A DNA stretch of 64,000 nucleotides from Thermosipho sp. (in: thermotogales) (lineage in GTDB: Bacteria > Thermotogota > Thermotogae > Thermotogales > Fervidobacteriaceae), in contig JACDOA010000002.1 in assembly GCA_017656335.1 (NCBI GenBank), positions 310,001 through 374,000 on the forward strand, written 5' to 3'. Under the pieces are notes generated by a model. The model was not told where the DNA came from. It saw nothing but the letters and a program-made list of their open reading frames with translations, and did no database searches. Position numbers and translations under genes: made by a program. This document shows, piece by piece, positions 9,929 through 19,230 of the stretch. The first letter of the stretch is position 1; each line of letters begins with the position of its first letter.

Positions 9929-11162
9929 TATTGTTGTACTGTTTTTATTTTTTTCAACCTTTTTAAAACTAAATTTATATACTTTTCTTTTTTTGGGTAT
10001 TACTTATTTAGCCTTTCGTTTTAAAAAATTAAAATGGCTTTATTTTGTGTCTTTAATTGGAGCATTAATTGTCTTTAAAAATCCTTTACCAGTTTTGCTT
10101 TTTTATACATATGAAAAAGCCAAAAAAAATAATAAAGAAATCTATGTGTTCATAGCTTATTTTTTAACAAGCTCCTTTTTTTATACCAATTTTAAAGTTA
10201 TTGTTTTTTCAATATTTATGGCATTGTTAGTATCTGTAAAAGAGAAAAAAATGTTTTACTTAATTTTAATTCCCCTTCTTTTCATACCAACATTTTTTAC
10301 CCCATATCAAAATATTTCGACGATTAACTTGGAAAACGGAAGTATACAAACCAATTTGGATAATGCCACTTCAACTTTTCAAGAAGGAGAAGTTGGAAAT
10401 ACTGAAAACCAAAATGAAATTAATATAAACACTCGAGAGCTTAAATATGACAAATTTGAAAACATTATCTTTTTCTTGTTATTTTTTGTGGGAATATTTT
10501 CGCTCTATATTCTTTTTAAATTTACAACCAAACCAACTATAAGAATTGTTCTTGGTATTATTGCCGTGGTAAGTTTTTCATATATACTGTTTTTAATTTT
10601 ATTTCCAAATATAGGGAAAGATTTTTCAATGCCTCAATCTGAGATGAATTTTGAACATCAATTAACCCAAGATATTGATGTTCAAAACAGTCCTTTGGAA
10701 GCGGCTACTACTTTAGACACAAATATAGAAAAGACTTATAATCTTGTTAATTTATTGAAAATAGGTATGATTATTTTAGTTGTATTTTTATTGATTTTGT
10801 TAATAATTGTAATTTATTTAATTAAAAATATAAATGCCAAACAGATTGAAAAAATTGAGAAAAATTCCCAGGATATTTGGCAAACTCAAGATACCTATGA
10901 GGATATTTTAAAATTGAATACCAAAGATTTAGTTAGAAGAATTTATGTATACATAAGAGCAAAAGTTTTTCCGGGGTTTTTTTATTTAACACCTTACGAA
11001 TTAGAAAGAAAGATCAAAGATCCGGAGCTTTCATACATAACAGAACTTTTTGTGAAATCAGAATACGGAAAATCAAAAGTTGATTATAATTCTGAGGAAT
11101 TGAAAAATTTGTTGAAAACAATTATTGAAAGATACAATTCACAAATTTTACAAAATCATTGA
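9918..11162 (+). CDS. Membrane protein with DUF4129-like C-terminus
   Basis: This is the third member of the MoxR-DUF58 cassette. The N-terminal half has about five to six hydrophobic segments, then a polar loop of roughly 60 residues. Two more hydrophobic helices follow, then a cytoplasmic tail where TPYELERKIKDPELSYITEL and KSEYGKSKVDY fit the DUF4129 pattern. In many genomes this position holds a transglutaminase-like protein; no Cys-His-Asp protease domain is visible here. A GTG at 9885 is in frame, but TTG at 9918 sits 9 bp after AGGAGG (9903-9908) and leads straight into the first membrane helix, so I prefer it. Domain assignment is moderate. Confidence 0.72.
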   Translation: MLIDIVVLFLFFSTFLKLNLYTFLFLGITYLAFRFKKLKWLYFVSLIGALIVFKNPLPVLLFYTYEKAKKNNKEIYVFIAYFLTSSFFYTNFKVIVFSIFMALLVSVKEKKMFYLILIPLLFIPTFFTPYQNISTINLENGSIQTNLDNATSTFQEGEVGNTENQNEININTRELKYDKFENIIFFLLFFVGIFSLYILFKFTTKPTIRIVLGIIAVVSFSYILFLILFPNIGKDFSMPQSEMNFEHQLTQDIDVQNSPLEAATTLDTNIEKTYNLVNLLKIGMIILVVFLLILLIIVIYLIKNINAKQIEKIEKNSQDIWQTQDTYEDILKLNTKDLVRRIYVYIRAKVFPGFFYLTPYELERKIKDPELSYITELFVKSEYGKSKVDYNSEELKNLLKTIIERYNSQILQNH

Positions 11163-11223
11163 ACAAATTTGTTAAGCGTTGTTTTCAAGAAATCAAAAGC
11201 TTTCTGCCAAAATTTTTCAAGTT
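11156..11223 (-). pseudogene. Decayed copy of the 3' end of pepF
   Basis: Read on the minus strand, this segment encodes EKFWQKAFDFLKTTLNKFVQ and a stop. The end of the intact pepF at 12124-13866 reads EKFWQKAFDFLEKMLKEVVQ and a stop. At DNA level, 11189-11218 matches 12157-12186 over 30 bases with one mismatch. Upstream similarity fades within a few codons and no start or ribosome binding site exists. It is therefore a fragment left by a duplication, recombination or deletion, not a gene. Its stop lies inside the end of the convergent membrane-protein gene. Confidence 0.75.
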
Positions 11224-11266
11224 TAATAGCGTGGAATAAGCGCAAAAAAAATAAAAAAACTTCTAT

Positions 11267-11296
11267 ATTATAACTGAATAAAACATTCTGATACAA
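11267..11296 (-). promoter_or_regulatory. Candidate orphan promoter
   Basis: On the minus strand, TTGTAT (11291-11296) and TATAAT (11267-11272) are 18 bp apart. Transcription would run into the pepF fragment and then antisense across the end of the membrane-protein gene. There is no open frame with a ribosome binding site behind it, so it could drive a small RNA or be a leftover. Confidence 0.35.
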
Positions 11297-12044
11297 AAGT
11301 GGTTTTATACATGCTATATGATATTTTAAAAAAGTTGTGTTTAAAATAGATATTTAAGAAATTAAATTAATTCAAGGTTTGTTGTTTTATAGCACTATAA
11401 ATATATGAAAAATCCATAATTTCTACCTCCGAAATGGACCATATTATAGCATATAGTCAGTACACTGAACACTGAACAAGTAGGGCCATGTTTGTCAATG
11501 AGCTGACTATATTTGCATTAATTAAGTTGTCAAGTTGATAATTCTTGAAAAATTTTTAATTTATCTTTTGAAGAAACTTTGCATTTCAAATAATCAATAA
11601 TAAAAACTTGGAAAATTAATTTTAATTTAATGTGTGTGAAAATCCTTTTAAAAATAAAAGATTAAACAAACAAAACCACTCAATAATTCTAACAAAACAC
11701 ATCAAGATTAAATGATTTCATATTTTATTAGAAAAGATATTCGTGCAGCTTATTATTTATTTAAACTTAGTTAAAAAATAGGATTTTTTAGGGAATAAAA
11801 TATAGAAATGAATAATGATCTTGAAATCGAAAGTTGATTGAAAAGAACATTTTTGATAATTTGGAACAATGCAAAAGAACTTATAAAAGGAATTTGAAAA
11901 GTCTTGCAACTTTTTCTGCCGCATAGCTTTTCTTAGCATTAAAGGTTGATGCGTGGTTTTACCTTTAGCTATATTCAAATTCTTTGAGGTGAGATCTTGC
12001 ATTTTTTCAGAGTGTTTTATTGAAACAATAAAAGGTTTGCATAA

Positions 12045-12078
12045 AAAACCTCCCCAAAGTTTAAGAAGGGGAGGTTTT
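12045..12078. terminator. Bidirectional rho-independent terminator after pepF
   Basis: A perfect 11-bp stem, AAAACCTCCCC / GGGGAGGTTTT, is followed by TTTTGTTTT on the plus strand and by TTTTTTAT on the minus strand. It lies 46 bp past the pepF stop and would mainly terminate pepF. Confidence 0.85.
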
Positions 12079-12123
12079 GTTTTCACTTTTTAACTTAAAA
12101 TATAATCAACAAATTATAAAGAA

Positions 12124-13866
12124 TTATTGAACAACTTCTTTTAGCATTTTTTCCAGGAAATCAAAAGCTTTCTGCCAGAATTTTTCTTCATTTATGTTAA
12201 TTCCGACTTTTTCCAAAAGTTTTTCTGGTTTATCCTTTCCTCCACTTTCAAGAAGTTCAAGATATTTTGGAACAAAAGTTTTACCCTCTTCCAGATATTT
12301 TTCATACAATGCAATAACGAGACAATTTGCGTAATTATATGCATAAACGTAAAATGGTGTGTGGTAAAAATGTGGAATGGTAGACCATTCAAATCTATAT
12401 TCTGGTGTTATTTTTACACTATTTCCAAACATAAGTTTTAATTCTTTTTCATATATATCAGATAATTCATCCCAGGTGGCCATACCTTGTTTGCTAATTA
12501 AATTGTGAGATTTAATTTCAAAACGAGCAAACATGTTTTGTCTAAACATTGTTGCAAAAATTTCCTCTAGTTTAGAAGCTATAAAGAATTTTTTATCTTC
12601 TCCTGTTAGTTGATTCTTGAGTTTTTCAAATACAAGAAACTCACCAAAAACTGAGGCTATTTCTGCCATTGTTAAAGGGGTCTCATAATTTAAAAAGGTT
12701 TGTTTTGAAGATAAAGTTCCATGTAAACCATGACCAAGTTCATGAGCAAGGGTCATAACATCGCTCATTTGTCCAGTAAAGTTTACCAAAACAAAAGGTT
12801 TTATTTTGGGTGTGTAATATGAACAAAATGCGCCCCCCATTTTGCCTTTAGAAATTTCAGAATGAATCCTTTTTTCGTCAAAAAATTCTTTAATAATTTT
12901 TCCAGCTTTTTCATCAAATTCAAAATAAGCATCTAAAACAATTTCTTTTGCTTCTTCAAATGAATATTTTTTTGGACTTTTATTCAAAGGTGCATAAATA
13001 TCTGCCGGTGTTAGTGTTTCATTCATTTTTTCAGATTTCCATTCATAGTATTTATGTACAATATCCACATTATTAACAGTAACCTCAATAAGTTTTTCAA
13101 CACTTTCATCAGAAACTCTATTTTCCATATTACGCATAGAAATTGGTTTTTTGTAATTTCTCAATCTTGCTTCTGTGTCATAATCTTTAACAACGATGTT
13201 ATAAAGTCCATTTATAACAAGGTTATCTTTTTCATATTTTTCAAATAAAGTTTTCATAGCTTTTTTTCTTAACTCACCATCTGGAGAACGTCTTAAAGAT
13301 CTGATTTCACTATCTGTTAAATGTTGAACTTTACCATCAATTTCAATTTCAAAAGTATATGAAGAAGTAATTTTTTCGTAAAGTTCTGCTATGGCATCTC
13401 TTCTTGAAATACTTGTAGCGGCAAGAATTTTTTCGCCATCTTTTGAAAGTATATGTTTTTTTTCTTCAAGGATTTTGTTGAAGAAGTTTGAGTATTCTGG
13501 TATTTCGTTTGATAAAGATTTCAATTTTTCATCAGAAAGTTTAGCAAATTCACTATTTAGAGGAGATAAAAGTTCTTTGATTTTCGAGTAATATTGACTT
13601 GAAATGCTATAAAGTTGTTGGTATTTGGTGTTTGAAGTATCTTCAGAAAAAAGCAAACTGGAAAACTGCATAGGTCTTGAAAAGCCATCCAAAATATTTT
13701 CAATTTCGATAAAAAATTTTTTAGCTGTTTCAGCATCAATTGATTCGTTGATTTTATTTTCACAATTTTCGACAAGTTTTTTGGTTTTTGTTAAAAAATG
13801 TTCCAAATCACTTTTAATAAATGAATAATCAACGCTTTTGTAAAATACAGAAAGATCCCATTTCAT
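12124..13866 (-). CDS. pepF: Oligoendopeptidase F, M3B metallopeptidase
   Basis: A zinc peptidase that cleaves short peptides in the cytoplasm. The 580 residues contain the M3 active site in TLAHELGHGLHGTLSS (the HEXXH zinc motif, about residue 370), with the downstream glutamate in ETPLTMAEIASVFGE. PHFYHTPFYVYAYNYA near the C-terminus is the usual substrate-binding Tyr/His region. A start 10 codons upstream is possible in frame, but ATG at 13866 has GGGGTGAT (rc at 13871-13878) just before it and leads into MKWDLS, the typical N-terminus. It stands alone and convergent to the upstream membrane operon. A second, degraded 3' end lies at 11156-11223. Confidence 0.93.
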   Translation of the reverse strand: MKWDLSVFYKSVDYSFIKSDLEHFLTKTKKLVENCENKINESIDAETAKKFFIEIENILDGFSRPMQFSSLLFSEDTSNTKYQQLYSISSQYYSKIKELLSPLNSEFAKLSDEKLKSLSNEIPEYSNFFNKILEEKKHILSKDGEKILAATSISRRDAIAELYEKITSSYTFEIEIDGKVQHLTDSEIRSLRRSPDGELRKKAMKTLFEKYEKDNLVINGLYNIVVKDYDTEARLRNYKKPISMRNMENRVSDESVEKLIEVTVNNVDIVHKYYEWKSEKMNETLTPADIYAPLNKSPKKYSFEEAKEIVLDAYFEFDEKAGKIIKEFFDEKRIHSEISKGKMGGAFCSYYTPKIKPFVLVNFTGQMSDVMTLAHELGHGLHGTLSSKQTFLNYETPLTMAEIASVFGEFLVFEKLKNQLTGEDKKFFIASKLEEIFATMFRQNMFARFEIKSHNLISKQGMATWDELSDIYEKELKLMFGNSVKITPEYRFEWSTIPHFYHTPFYVYAYNYANCLVIALYEKYLEEGKTFVPKYLELLESGGKDKPEKLLEKVGININEEKFWQKAFDFLEKMLKEVVQ

Positions 13867-13993
13867 TACTATCACCCCTATCTTTATTTTTTGCATTTAT
13901 ATTTTAACATTTTTAGTTTTAAATTTATGTTTTGTCATAAAAAATGTTAAAATAAATGGTAGTTCTAAGTAATGCGTTGATACTAAATAAGGA

Positions 13994-15652
13994 GTGGTAA
14001 AAATTAAAAATAAATTTTTGTTTTTGGCTATTTCTTTGGTTTTGGGAATTTTCTTACTAACTATTAATAATAATTTTGTTTTGTCTACTGATCCAGTATT
14101 ATTATTTCTTCTTTTTTTAGGATTGTTTTTAAGCATAATTATCGACTTAAAAGTACATAATTTTTCTTTTATGACTGAGTTTTTAGTTATTCTTCCTTTT
14201 CTTTTATTTGTAACGCCTGAAACCATTTCCATATTTGTACCAGTTTCTAGATTACTGTTTTCCAAAAGAAACAAAATAACTCATTTTTCTTTTTCTTTTC
14301 TAATGCTTTCTTTTGCAACTTTTTTATATCACATAGTTTCTATAGATTTTTTAAAAATTCCAGTATTTACTATAGGATTTCTGATTATGAATTTGTTTTT
14401 GTCTTTATTCTATTTTGGATTTAATCTTGTTAAAAAAGAAGAATTATTGATAATTATAAAAAGTTATTTAATTATAATAACTCTTTCTTTTGTTTTTTCT
14501 TTTGCGTATATTATACCTGAAGTAAAAAAGGAATATTTTTTAATTTTGTTTATTGTGTACTCGTTGATATCCTATGTAATGTTTGATTATATAAAAGAAG
14601 TTAACGTTTTTTTGATTGAGAAAATTGAAAATAAAAAGCTCAAAAATATCAATAAAAATCTGGAAAAGTTAAAGGATTTTGTGTTTAGCAACTCATTGTT
14701 AAAAAATAGTTTAGATGAAGATTTAGGTGAACTTCTTAAGTTAGTATGTGATATTTCTGGATTTAAAGTAGCCGTAATGAGTCTTTTTGATAGGAGATCT
14801 GGAAAAGTCATTCGTGTCACACAATATGGTTTGGATAGATCAAAATTCGAAGAAATTAAGAAAAAACAACCAGAGATTCCAGAAATTATGAAATATTTTA
14901 ATAGACGGTTTGAGAATAACGGTATTTATTTTATTCCTAGGGGTGTTACTCTCTTTGAAAAGAATTTAGGTTTTATAATAAGCGAAGAAAGAAAGATAGA
15001 TGATGAAAGTAAGTGGGATCCTCTCGATTTATTATTGGTCCCCATTGAAGATGGAGATTCTAACATGATTGGTTACATAAGTTTAGATTTACCAGAGTCT
15101 GATTTACGGCCAACATCTGATGAGTTAATCCTACTGAGATTTTTGTCTTGGGTTGTATTTGAATTTTTGAAAAAAACACCGCTTTCAATATACTGGATAA
15201 CTGAAAAAGATAAGTATTTGAAGAACATATCTTATCCTTCTTTTGTGAGATTATGTGAGAATATAATTGAAAACTCCGAGAAAATTGTTCTTGCTTATTT
15301 GGATATAGATGATTTTGATAAAATTAATTTGGAAAAAGGTCCAGAATTTGCAGATTCAATTTCATCTTTATTGGAAACATACTTATATGAGAAGTTTAGT
15401 AATGCAATATTTTATAAAATTAGTGCGGAAAATTTTATTGTATTGTTTCATGATGTTTCAAAATTAAACGCAACAATTTACTTAAAAAAGATGATAGAGT
15501 GGTTAAAAGAGAAAAATCTTGATTTAAGTTTGAGCATTGGAATTAGTGCGAGTTTAAAAAAACAAAAAAATATATTTGAATTAATTTTTGAAGCAAAAAA
15601 AGCATTAAATATTGCAAAAAAATCTGGTGGTGGGAGGATTCACGCCTTATGA
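13994..15652 (+). CDS. Membrane sensor with GAF-like and degenerate GGDEF domains
   Basis: About six to seven hydrophobic segments fill residues 8-195. A GAF-like domain follows at about 225-380, then a C-terminal domain with the fold pattern of diguanylate cyclases ([14 protein letters not shown] near 433, SLSIGISAS near 515). At the place of the GGDEF loop the sequence is [11 protein letters not shown], so catalytic residues are missing and the enzyme is probably inactive; it may bind nucleotide or act as a scaffold. The only standard start is GTG at 13994, which overlaps the ribosome binding site AAGGAG (13989-13994). An ATT at 14003 has better spacing and could be the true start. The stop overlaps truA by 4 bp. 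Confidence 0.75.
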   Translation: MVKIKNKFLFLAISLVLGIFLLTINNNFVLSTDPVLLFLLFLGLFLSIIIDLKVHNFSFMTEFLVILPFLLFVTPETISIFVPVSRLLFSKRNKITHFSFSFLMLSFATFLYHIVSIDFLKIPVFTIGFLIMNLFLSLFYFGFNLVKKEELLIIIKSYLIIITLSFVFSFAYIIPEVKKEYFLILFIVYSLISYVMFDYIKEVNVFLIEKIENKKLKNINKNLEKLKDFVFSNSLLKNSLDEDLGELLKLVCDISGFKVAVMSLFDRRSGKVIRVTQYGLDRSKFEEIKKKQPEIPEIMKYFNRRFENNGIYFIPRGVTLFEKNLGFIISEERKIDDESKWDPLDLLLVPIEDGDSNMIGYISLDLPESDLRPTSDELILLRFLSWVVFEFLKKTPLSIYWITEKDKYLKNISYPSFVRLCENIIENSEKIVLAYLDIDDFDKINLEKGPEFADSISSLLETYLYEKFSNAIFYKISAENFIVLFHDVSKLNATIYLKKMIEWLKEKNLDLSLSIGISASLKKQKNIFELIFEAKKALNIAKKSGGGRIHAL

Positions 15653-16383
15653 AAAGATTTGCAATAGAGTTTTCATATGATGGAACAAATTTTTTTGGTT
15701 ATCAAGGTCAACCCAATGTTAGAACGGTTCAGGGTGAATTGGAAAACGCACTGGAAAAGATTTTTAAAGAACGAATTTACACTCAAGTGGCAGGTCGGAC
15801 GGATGCAGGAGTACACGCGAATGGTCAAGTGGCTGCATTCAATTGTCCTATAGAAAGATTAACTGCGCGAGATATAAAAAATGCATTAAATGCAAATCTT
15901 CCAAGAGACATATATGTTAAAAAAGCTTGGGAAGTAGACAAAAATTTTAATCCCCGTTTTAAAGCAAAGAAGAGAATATATCATTATTTAATAAAAACAG
16001 ATGAAAGAAATATCTTTTTAAGGAATTTTGTGTGGCATTTTAAATATGAATTAAATATAGAAAAAATGAGAATTGCGGCGAGGTTTTTGGAAGGTGAACA
16101 TGATTTTAGTTCCTTTAAGAAAGGGAATGATAGGAAAAATCCAATTAGAACAATTTTTAGGATAAGAATTATAAGGTTAAGAACTAATTTGATTCTAATA
16201 CGCGTTGAAGGTATTTCTTTTTTAAGAAGTATGGTAAGAAATATCGTTGGTTCACTTGTAAAAGTTGGATTAGGACAGTGGCCCCCCGAAAAAATAAAGG
16301 AAGTTTTGGAGTTGCGCTCTAGGCAGGAAGCCGCAGGTACTGCCCCTCCACACGGATTGTATTTATATAAGGTAATATTTTGA
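15649..16383 (+). CDS. truA: tRNA pseudouridine synthase A
   Basis: TruA makes pseudouridine at positions 38-40 of tRNA anticodon stems. The 244 residues are normal for the family. The catalytic aspartate is in [14 protein letters not shown] (about residue 52). [14 protein letters not shown] at the N-terminus and [15 protein letters not shown] near 190 are also family signatures. The ATG overlaps the stop of the sensor gene, and tlyA follows 12 bp later, so an RNA-modification pair is co-transcribed. Confidence 0.95.
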   Translation: MKRFAIEFSYDGTNFFGYQGQPNVRTVQGELENALEKIFKERIYTQVAGRTDAGVHANGQVAAFNCPIERLTARDIKNALNANLPRDIYVKKAWEVDKNFNPRFKAKKRIYHYLIKTDERNIFLRNFVWHFKYELNIEKMRIAARFLEGEHDFSSFKKGNDRKNPIRTIFRIRIIRLRTNLILIRVEGISFLRSMVRNIVGSLVKVGLGQWPPEKIKEVLELRSRQEAAGTAPPHGLYLYKVIF

Positions 16384-16395
16384 GTAGGTGAGAAT

Positions 16396-17190
16396 ATGGC
16401 AAAAAAGAAAAGATTAGATTTGATTTTGGTTGAAAAAGGACTAGTTGAAAGTAGAGAGAAAGCTAAAAGATTGATAATGGCCGGAAAGGTAATTGTAGAG
16501 AATGAAAGAATTGATAAACCAGGAAAAATGTTCGATGAAAATGTAAATATAAGAATTAAAGGTGCAGAAAAATATGTCGGTAGAGGAGGATATAAAATAG
16601 AAGGCGCTTGGAATAGCTTTCGCTTTGAAATAGAAAATAAAATTGCCTGTGATATTGGAGCATCTACAGGAGGATTTACAGACTTTTTACTTCAAAATGG
16701 TGTAAAAAAAGTGTATTGTATAGATGTTGGTTATGGTCAACTTCACTGGAAGATAAGAAACGATCCCCGAGTTGTTGTAATGGAAAGAACAAACGCTAGA
16801 GAACTGATGCTTGAAGAAGAAGTTGATTTAGTCGTTTGTGATGTTTCATTTATTTCATTGAAAAAAATTTTTCCAACCATTAAAAGAATCCTTAGAAACA
16901 AAGGTGTTGCAGTAGTACTGGTAAAACCTCAATTTGAAGCTGGAAGAGAAAACGTGGGAAAAGGTGGAATTGTGAGATCAAAAGACATACACAAGAAGGT
17001 ATTATATGATATAATAAAGAATGCTATTGAAGTAGGATTATGTCCTAAAAATATAGATTTTTCAAAGATAAAGGGTACTGATGGAAATATAGAATTTTTT
17101 CTGGAATTAGTTAATGAAGAGTGTGAAGATTCATCTATAATAAACAAAATAGAAGAAGTAGTCAATAAAGCATGGGAGGAATTAGCTTGA
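16396..17190 (+). CDS. tlyA: TlyA-family rRNA methyltransferase
   Basis: An S4 RNA-binding domain occupies about residues 5-65 (RLDLILVEKGLVESREKAKR opens it). A FtsJ-like methyltransferase follows, with the SAM loop CDIGASTGGFTDFLLQ near 90 and VVLVKPQFEAGRE near 177. In other bacteria TlyA proteins 2'-O-methylate 16S and/or 23S rRNA; they were once called haemolysins. The 264-residue length fits. The stop overlaps the TTG start of the following exported-protein gene (TTGA). Confidence 0.9.
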   Translation: MAKKKRLDLILVEKGLVESREKAKRLIMAGKVIVENERIDKPGKMFDENVNIRIKGAEKYVGRGGYKIEGAWNSFRFEIENKIACDIGASTGGFTDFLLQNGVKKVYCIDVGYGQLHWKIRNDPRVVVMERTNARELMLEEEVDLVVCDVSFISLKKIFPTIKRILRNKGVAVVLVKPQFEAGRENVGKGGIVRSKDIHKKVLYDIIKNAIEVGLCPKNIDFSKIKGTDGNIEFFLELVNEECEDSSIINKIEEVVNKAWEELA

Positions 17191-18596
17191 AAAAGTATGC
17201 TATCATTATTGTTATTTTATTATCTTGGATTATAGTCTTACCTAATATTTTTAATTTTGTTCCATATGATTACGATATTTTTATCAGATTTAATAATAGC
17301 GGTTATTGGTACAATGAACTTAAGGAGGTCCCTTTTGCTAAATTTATATTAAATGATGAGGGACTTGCTTTCGAGTCTTATTTTTTAAGATATCTTGAAG
17401 ATATTGATTACAGTAACGGCACCAACAAGAACGTATTTTTGTCTGCTCTTGCCAGCGATGTTTTGTTTGTTGCAAAAGGGATAGAGCTTTCAGCAGAAAA
17501 TCTGATTTCTTTTGATGCTAATTATTATATAGATATTTTGAAAACTTTGTCTAAAGATTCTGCATTAATTTTTAAAACGGATAAACCAGTTGATGTTATA
17601 AGGTATTTTTCCAATTTGATTGGTTATAAAATTAAAACGGAAGGGAATATATATATTTTAGGAGATTCAATTTTTTCAAAAAGCATAGATGATTACCTAA
17701 TTTTGGCAGGTAGTAAGAATGCTTTAGAATATATTATAAATGTTTATAACTCTCCAGAGTTTCAATTTAAATCAAAATTCAGTGATTTGTTTGAAGATTT
17801 GAATTTCAATGGGAAATACTGGATTTCAGGTTATTCCAAAGGAGATGCAATAAAATTAAATTTCCCCGTTGAAGCACTTGAAGATGATGTTAAAACTGAA
17901 TATATTAAATTTTCGGGAATTGTTGATAATTCTGTTTTGAGAATCAATGTTCTTCAAAAAACCAATAAAGAGCAACCAAAAAGCACTCTAAATGAAGATT
18001 TAATGGAGAAAATACCAGTTTTGGGCAATTACTTTGCTGGAATAAGTATAAATGATAGTTTAAATGTGATGAAAATTCTTGAGCAGTGGACTATAACTTC
18101 TGATAGTACTAATTTGGAAAAATTATATGACTTAACATCTTCGATCTTGAAAAACGCTACCTCCACTTTTTATGTTGTTGGTGATATTGGTGATTCAGCA
18201 ACAAATTTATCTGTAGCGTTTTTATTTAAACTTTCTGATGGTTTGGAGGATATTGAAAAAACAATTAAGAAATATTCTGGAAGATTTGATGATAAAGAAG
18301 ACCAATGGATAATTGATGTTAGTGAGGAATATAAGGTGTTTTTTTATGAATTTGATCAATTTTTCGTTGTGAGTAATATTGATAAAGAAACATACTCTAG
18401 AAAAGCGAAAATACAAAGGTTGATGGATTTAGCGGCCTATAATTATTTAGATAAACAAAGAAGTTATAATATTAAAATTTTTCTCGATTTAGGAGATTTT
18501 ATTCAAAAATTTCTGGGGATAAAAATTAATTCAAAATTAATTTTCTGGGAAGAAAAGGATGGTTATTTTATAAAATATTATTTGGATATAATGTGA
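17187..18596 (+). CDS. Exported protein of unknown function (paralogue of 765-1967)
   Basis: This 469-residue protein has an N-terminal signal peptide and no recognised domain. Its mature N-terminus NFVPYDYDIF and overall layout resemble the protein at 765-1967, so I read the two as divergent paralogues. An ATG at 17172 is in frame, but it precedes the ribosome binding site GGGAGG (17174-17179). TTG at 17187, 7 bp further on, gives LKKYAI and a proper signal peptide. It is coupled to tlyA and converges with tmk, overlapping its 3' end by 19 bp. Confidence 0.7.
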   Translation: MKKYAIIIVILLSWIIVLPNIFNFVPYDYDIFIRFNNSGYWYNELKEVPFAKFILNDEGLAFESYFLRYLEDIDYSNGTNKNVFLSALASDVLFVAKGIELSAENLISFDANYYIDILKTLSKDSALIFKTDKPVDVIRYFSNLIGYKIKTEGNIYILGDSIFSKSIDDYLILAGSKNALEYIINVYNSPEFQFKSKFSDLFEDLNFNGKYWISGYSKGDAIKLNFPVEALEDDVKTEYIKFSGIVDNSVLRINVLQKTNKEQPKSTLNEDLMEKIPVLGNYFAGISINDSLNVMKILEQWTITSDSTNLEKLYDLTSSILKNATSTFYVVGDIGDSATNLSVAFLFKLSDGLEDIEKTIKKYSGRFDDKEDQWIIDVSEEYKVFFYEFDQFFVVSNIDKETYSRKAKIQRLMDLAAYNYLDKQRSYNIKIFLDLGDFIQKFLGIKINSKLIFWEEKDGYFIKYYLDIM

Positions 18597-19186
18597 TTGT
18601 CTATAGTTCTTTTTATATCTGAAAAAATCTCATTAACGTTTCTTTCACCATTTATTATGATAAAATTAGATTTTGTTTTTGCAATTTCCATATAGGATTT
18701 TCTTACTTTTTCAAGAAAACTTCTCCCTTCTTTTTCAAGTCTATCTTTATTTTTCATGTTCAATCTTTTTAAGGCGAGTTCAACTGAAATATCAATAAAA
18801 AAAACTAAATCGGGGAAAATATTGTTTGTGGCAAATTTGTTAAGAAAATCTACTGTTTCAATTCCTAAATTTCTTGCTCCACCTTGATAAGCGATGCTAG
18901 AATCGGCAAATCTATCTGCTAAAACATAGTACCCACATTTTAAAGCGGGTTTGATTATTTCTTCAACTAATTGTGCTCTAGATGCAAGAAATAGTAGTAG
19001 TTCTGCCCTATCGTTTATGTTTAGATCTTTGTTTAATAATATGGAACGGATTTTTTCTCCAACTTCTGTTCCGCCTGGTTCTCTAACTTTTATAACTTTT
19101 TTGTTTAGTGATTTTAAGTAATTAAAAAGCAGTTCTAATTGAGTGCTTTTCCCACAACCGTCTAATCCTTCAAAAGCAATGAACAC
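18578..19186 (-). CDS. tmk: Thymidylate kinase
   Basis: Phosphorylates dTMP to dTDP for DNA synthesis. The P-loop FEGLDGCGKST is at residues 5-15, the substrate motif LADRFADSSIAYQG near 92, and the LID region KDRLEKEG near 145. GTG at 19186 lies 7 bp after GGAGGT (rc at 19194-19199) and gives MFIAFEGLDG; a TTG further upstream falls in the preceding terminator. The ribosome binding site abuts the poly-T of a terminator hairpin, so expression depends on readthrough from rpsB. The 3' end overlaps the convergent exported-protein gene by 19 bp. Confidence 0.94.
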   Translation of the reverse strand: MFIAFEGLDGCGKSTQLELLFNYLKSLNKKVIKVREPGGTEVGEKIRSILLNKDLNINDRAELLLFLASRAQLVEEIIKPALKCGYYVLADRFADSSIAYQGGARNLGIETVDFLNKFATNNIFPDLVFFIDISVELALKRLNMKNKDRLEKEGRSFLEKVRKSYMEIAKTKSNFIIINGERNVNEIFSDIKRTIDNHIISK

Positions 19187-19197
19187 TATTATAACCT

Positions 19198-19223
19198 CCA
19201 AAAAAGCCCCCAAAAGGGGGCTT
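19198..19223 (-). terminator. Terminator between rpsB and tmk
   Basis: On the minus strand, AAGCCCCC, a TTTT loop and GGGGGCTT form an 8-bp stem followed by a run of Ts, immediately before the tmk ribosome binding site GGAGGT. It probably lowers tmk transcription relative to rpsB. Confidence 0.8.
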
Positions 19224-19230
19224 ACTTATA

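Larger units (their letters stand above)
11163..12123. other. 960-bp gap between convergent genes
   Basis: No convincing gene is visible. Besides the pepF fragment at its left end, it holds two minus-strand promoter-like signals: TTGTAT-18-TATAAT at 11267-11296, and a TATAAT at 11443-11448. The second is followed by GGAGGT (11425-11430) and an ATG (11417) opening only a 16-codon frame, MDFSYIYSAIKQQTLN. A 10-bp inverted repeat, ATATAGTCAG / CTGACTATAT, lies at 11451-11460 and 11503-11512. A minus-strand open frame at 11757-12086 begins inside the pepF terminator and has no recognisable content. The picture is of scrap from a lost gene or element. Confidence 0.55.

Noticed and set aside
11451-11512. 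10-bp inverted repeat considered as insertion-sequence ends
   Set aside because: Only 42 bp lie between the arms, there is no target duplication and no transposase. It fits an operator-like or chance repeat better.
11757-12086. Minus-strand open frame of 109 codons in the gap, considered as a transposase remnant
   Set aside because: It starts inside the pepF terminator, has no ribosome binding site and shows no motif I recognise. A mobile-element origin cannot be shown.
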